Source: Proteobacteria bacterium UBA2133
GTDB taxonomy: Bacteria > Pseudomonadota > Gammaproteobacteria > Arenicellales > UBA868
DNA length: 64,000 nt
Assembly (NCBI GenBank): GCA_002327725.1
Contig: DCXP01000070.1
Coordinates: forward strand, 77,904 to 141,903
Reading direction: 5' to 3'
The notes beneath the pieces are model-generated. The model had not been told where the DNA came from and did not search any database. It saw only the letters and a list, made by a program, of their open reading frames with translations. A program made the translations under genes and the position numbers. Positions 53,095-62,144 of this stretch are shown here, one piece after another. Each line of letters opens with the position of its first letter. Positions within the stretch are counted from its first letter, which is position 1.

Positions 53095-53817
53095 ATGGAC
53101 CTTGGTATCAACGTTGACCACGTCGCAACCCTGCGACAGGCGCGAGGGACGGTCTATCCGGATCCCGTCGAGGCGGTCAGGATATGTGAGGACAGTGGGG
53201 CAGACCTGATCACACTGCACCTTAGAGAAGACCGTCGGCATATCCTCGATGACGATGTTTCGCGTATCCGCGAAATCATCACCACCCGGATGAATCTGGA
53301 GATGGCCGTCACCCCCGAGATGAACGGAATTGCCCGGAAGATCCAGCCTGACGACGTCTGCCTGGTACCGGAAAAACGGCAGGAACTCACGACCGAAGGT
53401 GGCCTCGATGTGGCCGGTCAGCAGGAGATCCTGGCGCCTTTCGTGGAGGGTCTGGAAGCAGAAGCGATTCGGGTGTCGCTCTTTATTGACCCGGAACCCG
53501 CCCAGATTCAAGCGAGCGCGGCGGTGGGCGCCAGCGCGATCGAACTGCACACAGGAACCTACGCCGAGGCAGAAGGTGGCGCGAGCGCAGATCGGGAACT
53601 GGAACGATTATCGGTCGCAACCGATCTGGGGCTGTCTTTGGGCCTTCGGGTCAATGCCGGCCATGGCCTGCACTACAGCAACGTCCAGCCGATCGCCGCC
53701 ATGAAAGGTGTCTCGGAACTCAACATTGGCCACGCGATTATCGCGCGGGCGGTGTTCTCGGGTCTCGCGGATGCCGTTCGTGAAATGCGCGGATTAATGG
53801 ATGCTGCCGGAGGGTAG
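53095..53817 (+). CDS. pdxJ: pyridoxine 5'-phosphate synthase
   Basis: Final ring-forming step of vitamin B6 synthesis, from 1-deoxyxylulose 5-phosphate and aminoacetone phosphate. [47 protein letters not shown] and [12 protein letters not shown] are all family motifs. At 240 residues it is standard. A TAAGGAG ribosome-binding site precedes the ATG. In E. coli acpS follows; here the convergent yggX does. Confidence 0.96.
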   Translation: MDLGINVDHVATLRQARGTVYPDPVEAVRICEDSGADLITLHLREDRRHILDDDVSRIREIITTRMNLEMAVTPEMNGIARKIQPDDVCLVPEKRQELTTEGGLDVAGQQEILAPFVEGLEAEAIRVSLFIDPEPAQIQASAAVGASAIELHTGTYAEAEGGASADRELERLSVATDLGLSLGLRVNAGHGLHYSNVQPIAAMKGVSELNIGHAIIARAVFSGLADAVREMRGLMDAAGG

Positions 53818-53819
53818 CC

Positions 53820-54095
53820 TTACTTCTTCCGGGGCGCAAAGCCTTGCGGTATTGCGCCGAGATCACCCTCACCGAACAAAAATCCCAGCATGTGCTGCTC
53901 GAGGAGTTCAATCGCCTGCGGATCGGCGGTGCTCAACTGATTTTCATTAATGATGAGCACCTGCCTCTGGAGCCACTGTTGCCATCCTTCGGCTGAGACC
54001 GTATCGAAGATCCGCTGACCCAGTCCACCGGGATACGGGGGGCTTTGCAGCCCTTCCGCCTCCTCTTTGAGTACGACGCAGTTAACTCGCCTCAT
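53820..54095 (-). CDS. yggX: Fe(2+)-trafficking protein YggX
   Basis: Small protein linked to protection of Fe-S clusters from oxidation. It has the N-terminal Cys (C6) and the typical EAEGL, YPGGLGQRIFDTVSAEGWQQW and QTLIINE-like core (RQVLIINENQL). At 91 residues it is normal. Its start is 143 bases from the divergent A-type Fe-S carrier gene, a coherent Fe-S pairing. It usually neighbours mutY, which is not seen here. Confidence 0.93.
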   Translation of the reverse strand: MRRVNCVVLKEEAEGLQSPPYPGGLGQRIFDTVSAEGWQQWLQRQVLIINENQLSTADPQAIELLEQHMLGFLFGEGDLGAIPQGFAPRKK

Positions 54096-54238
54096 GGTAA
54101 GATTTGCTCCGTTAGGAAACTGTCTGCTGGATAACAGAACCGATACCCACTCAACCCCTGGAAGCTGCTTCGCTAGCGCTCAAGTTGACGGGCCGCCCGC
54201 GATCAAAGTTTACAAGCAAAACAATCAAGGTGCGCGAA

Positions 54239-54607
54239 ATGAATCAAGTCACGGCCGAAGCAGAGTTTACCGGCATCTCCGTCACCCCGCCCGCAAAGTC
54301 TAAGATCGCCGAGCTGCTCGCCAACGCTGATGAATACCATAGCGCCGTTCGGGTTTTTATCAGCGGCGGCGGTTGCGGCGGCATGAGCTACGGAATGACC
54401 TTTGCCGAATCCATCGCCGAAAAGGATCGACTGATTCAGGACGATACTGGTTTTTCGTTAACCATCGATCCGGTGGCATTTTCATACCTTCAGGGCGCAG
54501 AGATTGACTTCCAGGATAATGACGTGAACGCCACCTTCGTCTTTAACAATGTCTTTCAGGCGGTCGGTGGAAGCGGTGCTTGTGCAGGCTGCGGGGCGGC
54601 GGGCTGA
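54239..54607 (+). CDS. A-type iron-sulfur carrier protein (IscA/ErpA family) with variant C-terminus
   Basis: Transfers Fe-S clusters to apoproteins. The fold core is clear: ISGGGCGGMSYGMTFAES with C46 as the first ligand, and VAFSYLQGAEIDF. The usual C-terminal CGCGSSF is replaced by C115-A-G-C118-G, so the paired ligands are C-x2-C, not C-x-C. ATG at 54239 gives 122 residues; the earlier in-frame start at 54185 adds an unconserved N-terminus. ErpA is the likeliest role, but the variant motif leaves the assignment open. Confidence 0.85.
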   Translation: MNQVTAEAEFTGISVTPPAKSKIAELLANADEYHSAVRVFISGGGCGGMSYGMTFAESIAEKDRLIQDDTGFSLTIDPVAFSYLQGAEIDFQDNDVNATFVFNNVFQAVGGSGACAGCGAAG

Positions 54608-54680
54608 TTCGGAGAATACGCCGGCGAGAGTGGTATATGGAGTGTTCCTGACCTTCCTTGTGTGACGAAAACCCAAAGCC

Positions 54681-55919
54681 TTGAGCGCGCCCAGGGTTCT
54701 GCTCGTCGCGCCGGATCGCAGTTACCGAACTGCGGCATTTGTGGGCGCTGGCCGGGCGCTCGGGATTCCACTGACCGTGGCATCGTGGGGCAGGGCGCCA
54801 TTAGCGCTTGACAGTGGCGGTATTCGCCTCGACCCGGACTCCCCGGAAGCCTCGCTTTTCCGCATCCGGGATGCTGCCGTAGGCTCACCATTTTCGGCGG
54901 TCCTCGCGACAGACGATGTCACGGTCTTGCTCGCCCATGAGATCTGCCTGGATCTTGGCCTGCCGACTAACGACCCGCCCGCGCTGCACGCCTCTACCAG
55001 CAAACTGCGCTTTCGGGAGCTCTGCGATCAGCATGGACTCTTCGCGCCAAGATACACGGTGGTCTCGCCCGGCAGCTCGGGTGAGACAAACCTGCAGAGC
55101 GTTCAGTATCCCTGTGTCGCGAAACCCTTATCCCTGTCAGCGAGCAGGGGTGTCATCCGATGCGATAGCAGAGAAGTTCTGGAACAGGCGATTCCAAGGA
55201 TCCAGGCGCTCGTTAAGACGGAAGATTCAGGGGAGGATTGCCGTGTCCTGATTGAGGACTACGTCGAGGGTAACGAGTATTCCGTAGAAGCCCTTCTGCG
55301 CGATAGCAAACTGGAGGTCATCGCCGTCTTCGAAAAGCCGGATCCGTTAACCGGCCCTTATTTTGAAGAAACCATTTATCTGACCCCGCCTAGGCTTTCT
55401 GAAGAAACGCTGTCGGCAATTCACGGCGCACTTTCCGGAATTTGTCGTGCACTGGGCTTTCGGGAGGGACCGCTTCACGCCGAATTACGCCTGCAAGGTG
55501 AAGAAATCTGTTTCATAGAGGTCGCCAGTCGGACGATCGGAGGCAGGTGCGGCAAAGTCATTGAATTTCTGACCGGGGCATCCCTGGAGGCGCTGGTCCT
55601 GTCGCACGCGGTGAGACGGCCGCTAAGCCAGCGCAAGGCAGCAGTTGCCTGCGGCGTGATGATGATTCCGGTGCCGCACGCAGGGGTCTTAAGGCGGGTA
55701 GAAGGAATCACCGCAGCGCGTACGGTCCAGGGCATTGTATCTGTCGAAATCGATGTAAGGGAAGGACAGCGCCTCGCACCATGGCCGGAAGGGGGGCCTT
55801 ATCCCGGTTTTATCTTCGCCCTTGGAGACAGCACCGATCGGGTCGAGGCCTCGCTGCGCAAAGCCCACGCGCACCTGCGTTTTGTCACGGCACCCGAGCT
55901 TGCCATTCAGGTGTGGTAG
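54681..55919 (+). CDS. ATP-grasp domain ligase of unknown substrate
   Basis: A 412-residue ATP-grasp protein. An N-terminal Rossmann-like preATP domain (RVLLVAPDRSYRTAAFVGAGRALG) is followed by the ATP-binding module (YPCVAKPLSLSASRGVIR near residue 140 and VLIEDYVEGNEYSVEALL near 190) and the metal-binding Glu/Asn region (ICFIEVASRTIGG near 275), where the usual Asn appears as Ala-Ser. The C-terminal part resembles that of L-amino acid ligases and carboxylate-amine ligases. TTG at 54681 is the only start after an in-frame stop at 54663. It follows the Fe-S carrier gene by 73 bases. The substrate cannot be named. Confidence 0.8.
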   Translation: MSAPRVLLVAPDRSYRTAAFVGAGRALGIPLTVASWGRAPLALDSGGIRLDPDSPEASLFRIRDAAVGSPFSAVLATDDVTVLLAHEICLDLGLPTNDPPALHASTSKLRFRELCDQHGLFAPRYTVVSPGSSGETNLQSVQYPCVAKPLSLSASRGVIRCDSREVLEQAIPRIQALVKTEDSGEDCRVLIEDYVEGNEYSVEALLRDSKLEVIAVFEKPDPLTGPYFEETIYLTPPRLSEETLSAIHGALSGICRALGFREGPLHAELRLQGEEICFIEVASRTIGGRCGKVIEFLTGASLEALVLSHAVRRPLSQRKAAVACGVMMIPVPHAGVLRRVEGITAARTVQGIVSVEIDVREGQRLAPWPEGGPYPGFIFALGDSTDRVEASLRKAHAHLRFVTAPELAIQVW

Positions 55920-55928
55920 CGTTTAGAC

Positions 55929-55951
55929 GGCAGGTTTTGATCAAACCCGCC
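55929..55951. repeat. hairpin after the ATP-grasp gene
   Basis: GGC-A-GGTTT pairs with AAACC-C-GCC around a TGATC loop, giving eight base pairs with one A/C mismatch. It lies ten bases after the stop codon. No T-run follows, so it is not a convincing intrinsic terminator. The remaining 230 bases up to the next gene contain no promoter I can defend. Confidence 0.35.
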
Positions 55952-56178
55952 AGCCCACAGGGCACAATGAAGGCGGTTGAGAGCTTGAAGGCGCTACGGC
56001 CCCGGAACGGGCTCTGCGGTTTCGCTGGAAAATGCCCCCGAAGGGTCATAAAACACCCTCAGCGGGCCAGGAAGAACTTTTCTTGAAGCACCGGGTGTGT
56101 CAGTATTGCACCTATCTGAGTGAGCGCCCAGGCACTTTTACTTGGACTGATTTATTTTTCTAACCAACGGAGGATTCC

Positions 56179-57363
56179 ATGAGGAAAATATTCTTGGCTC
56201 TGATCTCGAGCGCGCTGCTATCCGGCACGGCTCTCGCTGAAGAAGTGAAGATCGGCATTATCCTCGGTTTCACCGGGCCTATCGAGTCACTGACTCCTGA
56301 TATGGGTGCCGGGGCCGAGCTTGCCATTGCCGAAGTCAATGGCGGGGGCGCACTTCTCGGCGGGGCGTCCGTAGCCGGGGTCCGGGGTGACTCGACCTGT
56401 ATTGACTCCGCTGCGGCCCAGGCAGCAGCAGAACGGCTTGTGACCTCGGATAAAGTGAACGCCATCATGGGGGCAGACTGCTCAGGTGTGACCGGCGCCA
56501 TTTTGGCCAATGTCGCTGTACCCAATGGTGTTGTGATGATTTCACCGTCGGCCACCTCGCCCGGCTTGTCGACCGCCGAAGATAACGGCCTGTTCTTCCG
56601 TACCGCGCCGTCAGACGCCCGCCAGGGGCAGGTGATCGCTGAGATTCTGAAAGATCACGGCTACAAGACGGCCGCATTGACCTATACCAACAATGACTAC
56701 GGTAAAGGGCTGGCCGACAGCATTGAAAGCAACTTCATCGCAGCCGGGGGTACTGTTACGATCAACGCAGCCCATGAAGACGGCAAAGGCGATTACAGCG
56801 CAGAGGTCGCTGCCCTGGCCCAGGCCGGTGGCGAGATTCTGATTGTCGCCGGGTACCTCGATCAGGGCGGCAAGGGCATTATCCAGGGTTCGCTGGATAC
56901 CGGTGCTTTCGATGTCTTCTATCTGCCTGACGGCATGATCGGCGAGTCGCTTCCAGCAGCAATCGGATCCGGCCTGAATGGGTCCATCGGTGATGTGCCC
57001 GGCACGGATAGTCCAGGGGCTACGATGTTTGTCGAACTCGCAACGGCCGCTGGCTTTAAAGGCGACGGCCCGTTTGCACCGGAGTCCTACGACGCCGCTG
57101 CGCTGATCATGCTGGCGATGCAGGCCGCAGGCTCCAGCAACAGCCAGGACTTCAAGTCCAAGGTCATGCAGGTGGCGAATGCCCCGGGTAAAAAAGTGTA
57201 TCCCGGTGACCTGACTGCCGCTTTGAAGTACATCGCCGGTGGCGGAGATGTTGATTATGTGGGCGCGTCCGCGGTGGAACTCATTGGGCCCGGTGAATCG
57301 GCCGGTAGTTATCGTGAGATCCTCGTAGACGGAGGCAAGAACACGACGGTCGGATACCGTTAA
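56179..57363 (+). CDS. ABC transporter substrate-binding protein, branched-chain amino acid (HAAT) type
   Basis: Periplasmic binding protein of a Liv-type importer. A signal peptide ends after GTALA (residue 20). The mature start, EVKIGIILGFTGPIESL, and the two-lobe HAAT core are typical, with a conserved disulfide pair expected between C74 and C101. SPSATSPGLS is the ligand-binding region. At 394 residues it is normal. The AACGGAGGATTCC ribosome-binding site is the strongest in this block. A strong intrinsic terminator lies eight bases after the stop, as often seen where the binding protein is made in excess over the membrane parts. The ligand may be an amino acid or related compound. Confidence 0.9.
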   Translation: MRKIFLALISSALLSGTALAEEVKIGIILGFTGPIESLTPDMGAGAELAIAEVNGGGALLGGASVAGVRGDSTCIDSAAAQAAAERLVTSDKVNAIMGADCSGVTGAILANVAVPNGVVMISPSATSPGLSTAEDNGLFFRTAPSDARQGQVIAEILKDHGYKTAALTYTNNDYGKGLADSIESNFIAAGGTVTINAAHEDGKGDYSAEVAALAQAGGEILIVAGYLDQGGKGIIQGSLDTGAFDVFYLPDGMIGESLPAAIGSGLNGSIGDVPGTDSPGATMFVELATAAGFKGDGPFAPESYDAAALIMLAMQAAGSSNSQDFKSKVMQVANAPGKKVYPGDLTAALKYIAGGGDVDYVGASAVELIGPGESAGSYREILVDGGKNTTVGYR

Positions 57364-57371
57364 TCTGCACG

Positions 57372-57406
57372 AAAACGGCCCGGGTCATCCCGGGCCGTTT
57401 TTTTTT
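57372..57406 (+). terminator. strong intrinsic terminator
   Basis: AAAACGGCCCGGG (57372-57384) and CCCGGGCCGTTTT (57389-57401) form a perfect 13-bp stem with a TCAT loop; the descending arm runs into nine consecutive T residues ending at 57406. It lies between the binding-protein gene and the ATPase gene of the same importer, so it probably sets their ratio through partial read-through. Confidence 0.92.
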
Positions 57407-57422
57407 GCCGGTACCGGGTGGT

Positions 57423-58193
57423 TTGTTAGAAATCCAACATCTCTATAAGCATTTCGGCGGCATCCACGCCGTCGAGGATGCCTCTTTTTGTATTGAACGG
57501 GGAAGCATTACCGGACTGATCGGCCCTAACGGCGCGGGCAAAACCACGCTGTTCAACGTCGTCGCGGGACTTCACCCACCCGATTCGGGAAAAGTTATTT
57601 TTGACGGCGAAGATATCACCGCCAAAAAACCGCACGAACTCTTTTCCCGTGGGATGCTCCGAACGTTCCAGATCGCGCACGAGTTCGCTTCGCTCACTGT
57701 CCGGGAGAACCTCATGGTGGTGCCCGGCCAGCAATCCGGTGAGCGGTTGGTCGACACCTGGCTTCGGCCGGCGCGGGTCAGGGAGCAGGAGGAGCGGCTT
57801 CGGGTTCGGGCCGAAGAAGTGATCGACTTCCTTCAGTTAAGTCCGGTTGCCGACGAGTTGGCGGCAAACCTCTCCGGCGGACAGAAAAAACTGCTGGAGT
57901 TGGGCCGTACCATGATGGGTGAACCCAAACTGGTCTTTCTGGACGAGGTTGGCGCCGGCGTGAACCGTACCTTGCTGGGCACGATTGGAGATGCCATCTT
58001 GAGGCTCAACCAGGAGAAGGGATACACCTTCTGCATGATCGAGCACGATATGGACTTCATTTCCCGATTATGCAATCCCGTGGTGGTTATGGCGTCTGGA
58101 GGGGTACTGACCAGCGGTACGCCGGATGAAGTTATGAATAACGAAGCGGTGATCGAGGCCTATCTCGGAACCGGCCGTAAGCATCAGCGCTAG
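57423..58193 (+). CDS. ABC transporter ATP-binding protein, LivG type
   Basis: First ATPase of the Liv-type importer. Walker A is GPNGAGKT, the ABC signature is LSGGQKKLLELGRTM, and Walker B is LVFLDEVGAGVN, where Val replaces the usual Pro after Asp-Glu. TTG at 57423 is chosen (256 aa). An earlier TTG at 57405 lies in the T-tract of the terminator and is unlikely. The gene thus begins only 16 bases after the terminator, so it depends on read-through. Confidence 0.9.
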   Translation: MLEIQHLYKHFGGIHAVEDASFCIERGSITGLIGPNGAGKTTLFNVVAGLHPPDSGKVIFDGEDITAKKPHELFSRGMLRTFQIAHEFASLTVRENLMVVPGQQSGERLVDTWLRPARVREQEERLRVRAEEVIDFLQLSPVADELAANLSGGQKKLLELGRTMMGEPKLVFLDEVGAGVNRTLLGTIGDAILRLNQEKGYTFCMIEHDMDFISRLCNPVVVMASGGVLTSGTPDEVMNNEAVIEAYLGTGRKHQR

Positions 58194-58201
58194 GTTCGGC
58201 T

Positions 58202-58906
58202 ATGGGTTTCCTTTCAGGTGAATCGATGTTCGGCGGTTACGGTGGGGCAGATATCCTTCAGGGATGCAGCATCGGCGTTAATAAGGGTGAGATTGCCGTG
58301 GTGGTGGGGCCGAACGGGGCCGGAAAATCGACGGCAATGAAGGCTATGTTCGGGATGCTAACCCTTCGGGAAGGCTCGGTGGAATTGGACGGTCGTGAGA
58401 TCTCTGATTTTCCGCCTCAGGAGCGAGTCACGCTGGGTATGGGCTTTGTTCCACAAAATGCCAACGTCTTTACCTCGATGACCGTCCAGGAAAACCTCGA
58501 GATGGGTGCGTTTATCCGACGGGATGACTTCAGCACCACCATGGAGCAGGTCTTTTCGCTCTTTCCCGTGCTGGCGGAGAAGCGCACACAGGCGGCTGGC
58601 GAACTGTCGGGCGGGCAACGCCAGCAGGTGGCCGTTGGGCGTGCACTGATGACGCAGCCCACCGTTCTGATGCTCGACGAACCCACCGCAGGGGTCTCTC
58701 CAATTGTCATGGATGAGCTTTTTGACCGGGTTATCGAGATTGCAAAGACCGGGATTGCGATCCTCATGGTTGAGCAGAACGCCCGCCAGGCCCTGGAAAT
58801 CGCGGACCGGGGCTTCGTGCTGGTTCAGGGGCAGAACCGCTATACGGATACGGGTGCGGCGCTGCTCGCAGACCCCGAGGTCCGCAAAGCCTTTCTCGGG
58901 GGATGA
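58202..58906 (+). CDS. ABC transporter ATP-binding protein, LivF type
   Basis: Second ATPase of the importer, 234 residues. GPNGAGKST, LSGGQRQQVAVGRAL and VLMLDEPTAGVSP are canonical Walker A, signature and Walker B. The start MGFLSGESMFGGYGGADILQGCS is typical of LivF proteins. It follows the LivG-type gene by eight bases and overlaps the permease gene by four (ATGA). Confidence 0.93.
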   Translation: MGFLSGESMFGGYGGADILQGCSIGVNKGEIAVVVGPNGAGKSTAMKAMFGMLTLREGSVELDGREISDFPPQERVTLGMGFVPQNANVFTSMTVQENLEMGAFIRRDDFSTTMEQVFSLFPVLAEKRTQAAGELSGGQRQQVAVGRALMTQPTVLMLDEPTAGVSPIVMDELFDRVIEIAKTGIAILMVEQNARQALEIADRGFVLVQGQNRYTDTGAALLADPEVRKAFLGG

Positions 58907-59925
58907 CCGCAGTGACCGATATTCTGAACGCGCTGGCGCTGCTCAGTAACTTTGTCCTGGTCCCCGGTCTCGCCTACGGCAGCCAACTGGCGCTAGGCGC
59001 CCTTGGTGTGACGATGGTGTATGCCGTGTTGCGGTTTTCGAACTTTGCCCACGGTGAGACCATGTCCTTTGGCGCCATGATCACCATCCTGGTGACGTGG
59101 TGGTTGCAGGGGAAGGGGGTTAACTTCGGACCTCTACCTACCGCGCTTTTGGCTCTACCCATCGGGATTATCGGCACGGTACTGATGTGCCTGCTCTTTG
59201 ACCGCTTCATCTACCGGTACTACCGTCGTCAGAAGGCAGCCCCCGTCACCTACCTGATCGTTTCCGTAGGCATTCTTTTCATTCTAAGCGGGGTCGTGCG
59301 CTTTGTTATCGGTCCCCAGGATCGTATGTTTGCTGACGGCGAACGCTTTATCCTGAAGGCCCGCGCTTTCAAGGAGATGACCGGCCTCGATCAGGGTCTC
59401 GCGATAAAAACCTCGCAGGGGGTCACCGTGGTGACGGCGGTCATTATTGTGGCCCTTCTTTTCTGGTTTTTGAACCGCACGCGAACCGGAAAATCCATGC
59501 GCGCTTATTCTGACAACGAAGACCTCGCATTGCTGTCCGGAATCAGTCCGGCAAGGGTGGTGGCCATAACCTGGATTATCACCGGGGCGCTCGCTGCTGT
59601 CGCGGGGACCCTGTACGGCCTCGATAAAGGATACAAACCGTTTACTTATCTGGGGCTGGTGCTGCCGATCTTTGCCTCAGCCATCGTCGGTGGGGTCGGG
59701 AATCCCCTGGGCGCCATCGCCGGGGGATTTGTGATCGCACTTTCTGAGCTGCTTTTGACCTTTGCTTATAAGCGTGTCATTGCCTATCTGACGCCAGGGG
59801 ACTGGGTGCCTGATGGACTGGTGCAGTTGCTCGCAACCGATTACAAGCTTGCTGTGTCTTTCGTGATCCTCGTCATCGTCTTGCTTGTAAAGCCGACCGG
59901 AATGTTCAGCGGGAAGACCCTATGA
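58903..59925 (+). CDS. ABC transporter permease, LivH type
   Basis: Membrane subunit of the importer, 340 residues with about eight hydrophobic segments. LVPGLAYGSQLALGALGVTMVYAVLRFSNFAHGE at the N-terminus and ISPARVVAITWIITGALAAVAG (the cytoplasmic coupling helix) are family hallmarks; each is read here in part. It overlaps both neighbours by four bases, so the four membrane/ATPase genes form one transcript. Confidence 0.92.
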   Translation: MTAVTDILNALALLSNFVLVPGLAYGSQLALGALGVTMVYAVLRFSNFAHGETMSFGAMITILVTWWLQGKGVNFGPLPTALLALPIGIIGTVLMCLLFDRFIYRYYRRQKAAPVTYLIVSVGILFILSGVVRFVIGPQDRMFADGERFILKARAFKEMTGLDQGLAIKTSQGVTVVTAVIIVALLFWFLNRTRTGKSMRAYSDNEDLALLSGISPARVVAITWIITGALAAVAGTLYGLDKGYKPFTYLGLVLPIFASAIVGGVGNPLGAIAGGFVIALSELLLTFAYKRVIAYLTPGDWVPDGLVQLLATDYKLAVSFVILVIVLLVKPTGMFSGKTL

Positions 59926-61235
59926 GCATGAATCTTCGAAACGTCTTGCTGTTCGCCGCGATGGGCGCACTGCTGGTTGCGGTTGGTGTGATTCAAAGCG
60001 CCAATGTGGCCCTCGCCATTCTCAATCTTTGCCTCATCTCAGCCATCATGACCCTGGGGGTCAATATCCAGTGGGGATATGCGGGGCTGTTCAATGCCGG
60101 TGTGATGGGTTTCGCCGCCCTTGGGGGCCTTGCCGCCGTTGTGGTGTCGTTTCCGGCTGTGCCGCAGGCGTGGGCTGTGGGCGGGCCTAGGGCCATGCTG
60201 GGCCTTGCCACGGGCGTCTGCGCGATCGCGCTCGCCATTGTGGCTTGGAAAAGAATGCCGGGCAGCCGTCGGCTCCGGGGCTGGGCGGCAGCCGGGGTTG
60301 CGCTCGCGGGGATCGCTGTTATGCGGCTGGTGATTGATCCGGCGGTAGAGGCGATTGAGGCAGTCGAACCCGCGAAGACCGGTTTTCTCGGCGGACTCGG
60401 TCTTCCGATTGTGCTGTCCTGGGTAGTGGGCGGCGCACTGGCGGCGCTTGCGGCCTGGGCCATTGGCAAGATCGCCCTCGGATTACGCTCGGACTACCTC
60501 GCCATTGCCACCCTCGGGATCTCGGAGATCATTATCTATTTCCTGAAAAACGAGGAATGGATGGCAAGGGGCGTCAAAAACGTCAACGGACTTCCGCGGC
60601 CAGTGCCCTATGAGATCGATCTGCAGCAGACCCTGTGGGTGCAGGACCTTGCTGCGAGACTCGATTTCAACGTCATTGAACTGTCATCCATTATCGTCAA
60701 GTTGTGTTACGCCGGCCTTTTTGTCGTGGCCCTGGCAGTGATCTTCTGGCTCTCAGAAAGGGCGCTCAAGTCTCCCTGGGGCCGGATGATGCGCGCAATC
60801 CGGGATAACGAGACGGCAGCAAGCGCGATGGGCAAAGACGTGACGTGGCGTCATCTTCAGGTCTTTGTCCTGGGTTCGGCCGTGATCGGGCTTGCTGGCG
60901 CGATGCTGACCACCCTGGACGGCATCTTTACACCGACTTCCTACCAGCCCCTGCGCTTCACCTTTCTTATCTGGGTGATGGTGATTGTGGGCGGCTCAGG
61001 AAATAACCTGGGCTCGATTCTGGGCGGCTTTGTGATCTGGTTCTTCTGGATCGAGGCGGAGCCGATCGGCCTCACCCTGATTGAATTTTTGACCTCGGGT
61101 ATGGCGCAGGACAGTGCGCTGCGGCTGCATCTAATTGAAAATGCAGCCCACACCCGGCTCGCGACCATGGGGGTTGTGCTGCTGCTGGTTTTGCGTTTCT
61201 CCCCCAGGGGTCTGATTCCCGAGCGGGAAAAATAA
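59922..61235 (+). CDS. ABC transporter permease, LivM type
   Basis: Second membrane subunit, 437 residues, longer than LivH. Conserved parts are LNLCLISAIMTLGVNIQWGYAG near the N-terminus, LRSDYLAIATLGISEII, and GRMMRAIRDNETAASAMGKD (coupling region). Between the second and later segments lies an extra hydrophobic stretch of about 90 residues, as in other long LivM proteins. It ends 15 bases before the convergent DapA-family gene. Confidence 0.92.
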   Translation: MSMNLRNVLLFAAMGALLVAVGVIQSANVALAILNLCLISAIMTLGVNIQWGYAGLFNAGVMGFAALGGLAAVVVSFPAVPQAWAVGGPRAMLGLATGVCAIALAIVAWKRMPGSRRLRGWAAAGVALAGIAVMRLVIDPAVEAIEAVEPAKTGFLGGLGLPIVLSWVVGGALAALAAWAIGKIALGLRSDYLAIATLGISEIIIYFLKNEEWMARGVKNVNGLPRPVPYEIDLQQTLWVQDLAARLDFNVIELSSIIVKLCYAGLFVVALAVIFWLSERALKSPWGRMMRAIRDNETAASAMGKDVTWRHLQVFVLGSAVIGLAGAMLTTLDGIFTPTSYQPLRFTFLIWVMVIVGGSGNNLGSILGGFVIWFFWIEAEPIGLTLIEFLTSGMAQDSALRLHLIENAAHTRLATMGVVLLLVLRFSPRGLIPEREK

Positions 61236-61249
61236 GCCCAATCCCGCGA

Positions 61250-62125
61250 TTACGCCTCGGACAGCTTATCCAGGGCTGCAAACAGCGCAGAGCGCTCTTC
61301 ATCCGTGAGTGGGAGCACCGGGGGTCTGCAATCGCCCACATCAAAGCCTCTTCGATTCGCTGCCGCCTTGACCGCGGCGTTGTATACATGAGACCAGACA
61401 AAGAGTTGGGAATCGATCACCTTCTGCCAGAGTTCAGCGCCGCCGGCTAAATCTCCGCTTTGAACCATCCGGTACAGGGCGACCGCCTCGCGCGGAAGGA
61501 AATTGACGGACCCCCAGACGCAGCCCACACACCCGGCGACCAGTGCGGGATAAGTGATTGGGTCACCGCCGTTGAAAATCTTTCCGCCGGTCTGAAGCAG
61601 TTCCTGGATACGGATGAAGTCTCCTGTGCTGTCTTTGATGTATTCGATTCCATCAATCTTGAGCAGTTCAGAAAAAAGGCCAGGGGTCACGTCGAAACCT
61701 GAATGGATCGGAATGTTGTAGATCATGACAGGTACAGAACTGGCGTGGGCGACGGATTCATAGTGCGATATAACGCCGCCTTCATCGGGGCCCTCGAAGT
61801 AGGGCGGCAACACCATGACCGCATCTGCGCCGTGATCGGCCGCATGCCGGGTCGCCGAGATGGTGTCCCTGAGATAGATCGCGGATGTCTGGGCAACGAC
61901 CGCGGCCCGGCCATTGACGTGCTTCACCGTGATTTCTATCAGGCGGCGCTTTTCTTCTGCGTTGAGATAGGCGAATTCACCGGTGCCGCCGCAGGGAAGA
62001 ATGATGTCCACCCCCGCTTCGAGCATTCGATCGACATGGGCAAGATACCGCGACTCGTCGATCCTGTCCGGGTCATCCTCGAATACGGTGCAGACCGGCA
62101 CACACACGCCGCTGAGCGATTTCAT
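61250..62125 (-). CDS. DapA-family class I aldolase/lyase (DHDPS/NAL superfamily)
   Basis: A TIM-barrel enzyme that forms a Schiff base with a 2-oxo acid. The 291 residues contain GGTGE (46-50), the catalytic Tyr Y136 in VMIYNIPIHSG and the Schiff-base Lys K164 in EYIKDSTGDF. An AGGAGGT ribosome-binding site precedes the ATG. True dapA is unlikely because the dap gene in this window (dapD) lies elsewhere and the context is a transporter plus an SDR. A lyase or dehydratase acting on a sugar acid or keto acid is possible, but the substrate is not readable. Confidence 0.88.
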   Translation of the reverse strand: MKSLSGVCVPVCTVFEDDPDRIDESRYLAHVDRMLEAGVDIILPCGGTGEFAYLNAEEKRRLIEITVKHVNGRAAVVAQTSAIYLRDTISATRHAADHGADAVMVLPPYFEGPDEGGVISHYESVAHASSVPVMIYNIPIHSGFDVTPGLFSELLKIDGIEYIKDSTGDFIRIQELLQTGGKIFNGGDPITYPALVAGCVGCVWGSVNFLPREAVALYRMVQSGDLAGGAELWQKVIDSQLFVWSHVYNAAVKAAANRRGFDVGDCRPPVLPLTDEERSALFAALDKLSEA

Positions 62126-62144
62126 TCAGGACCTCCTAAGGTTT

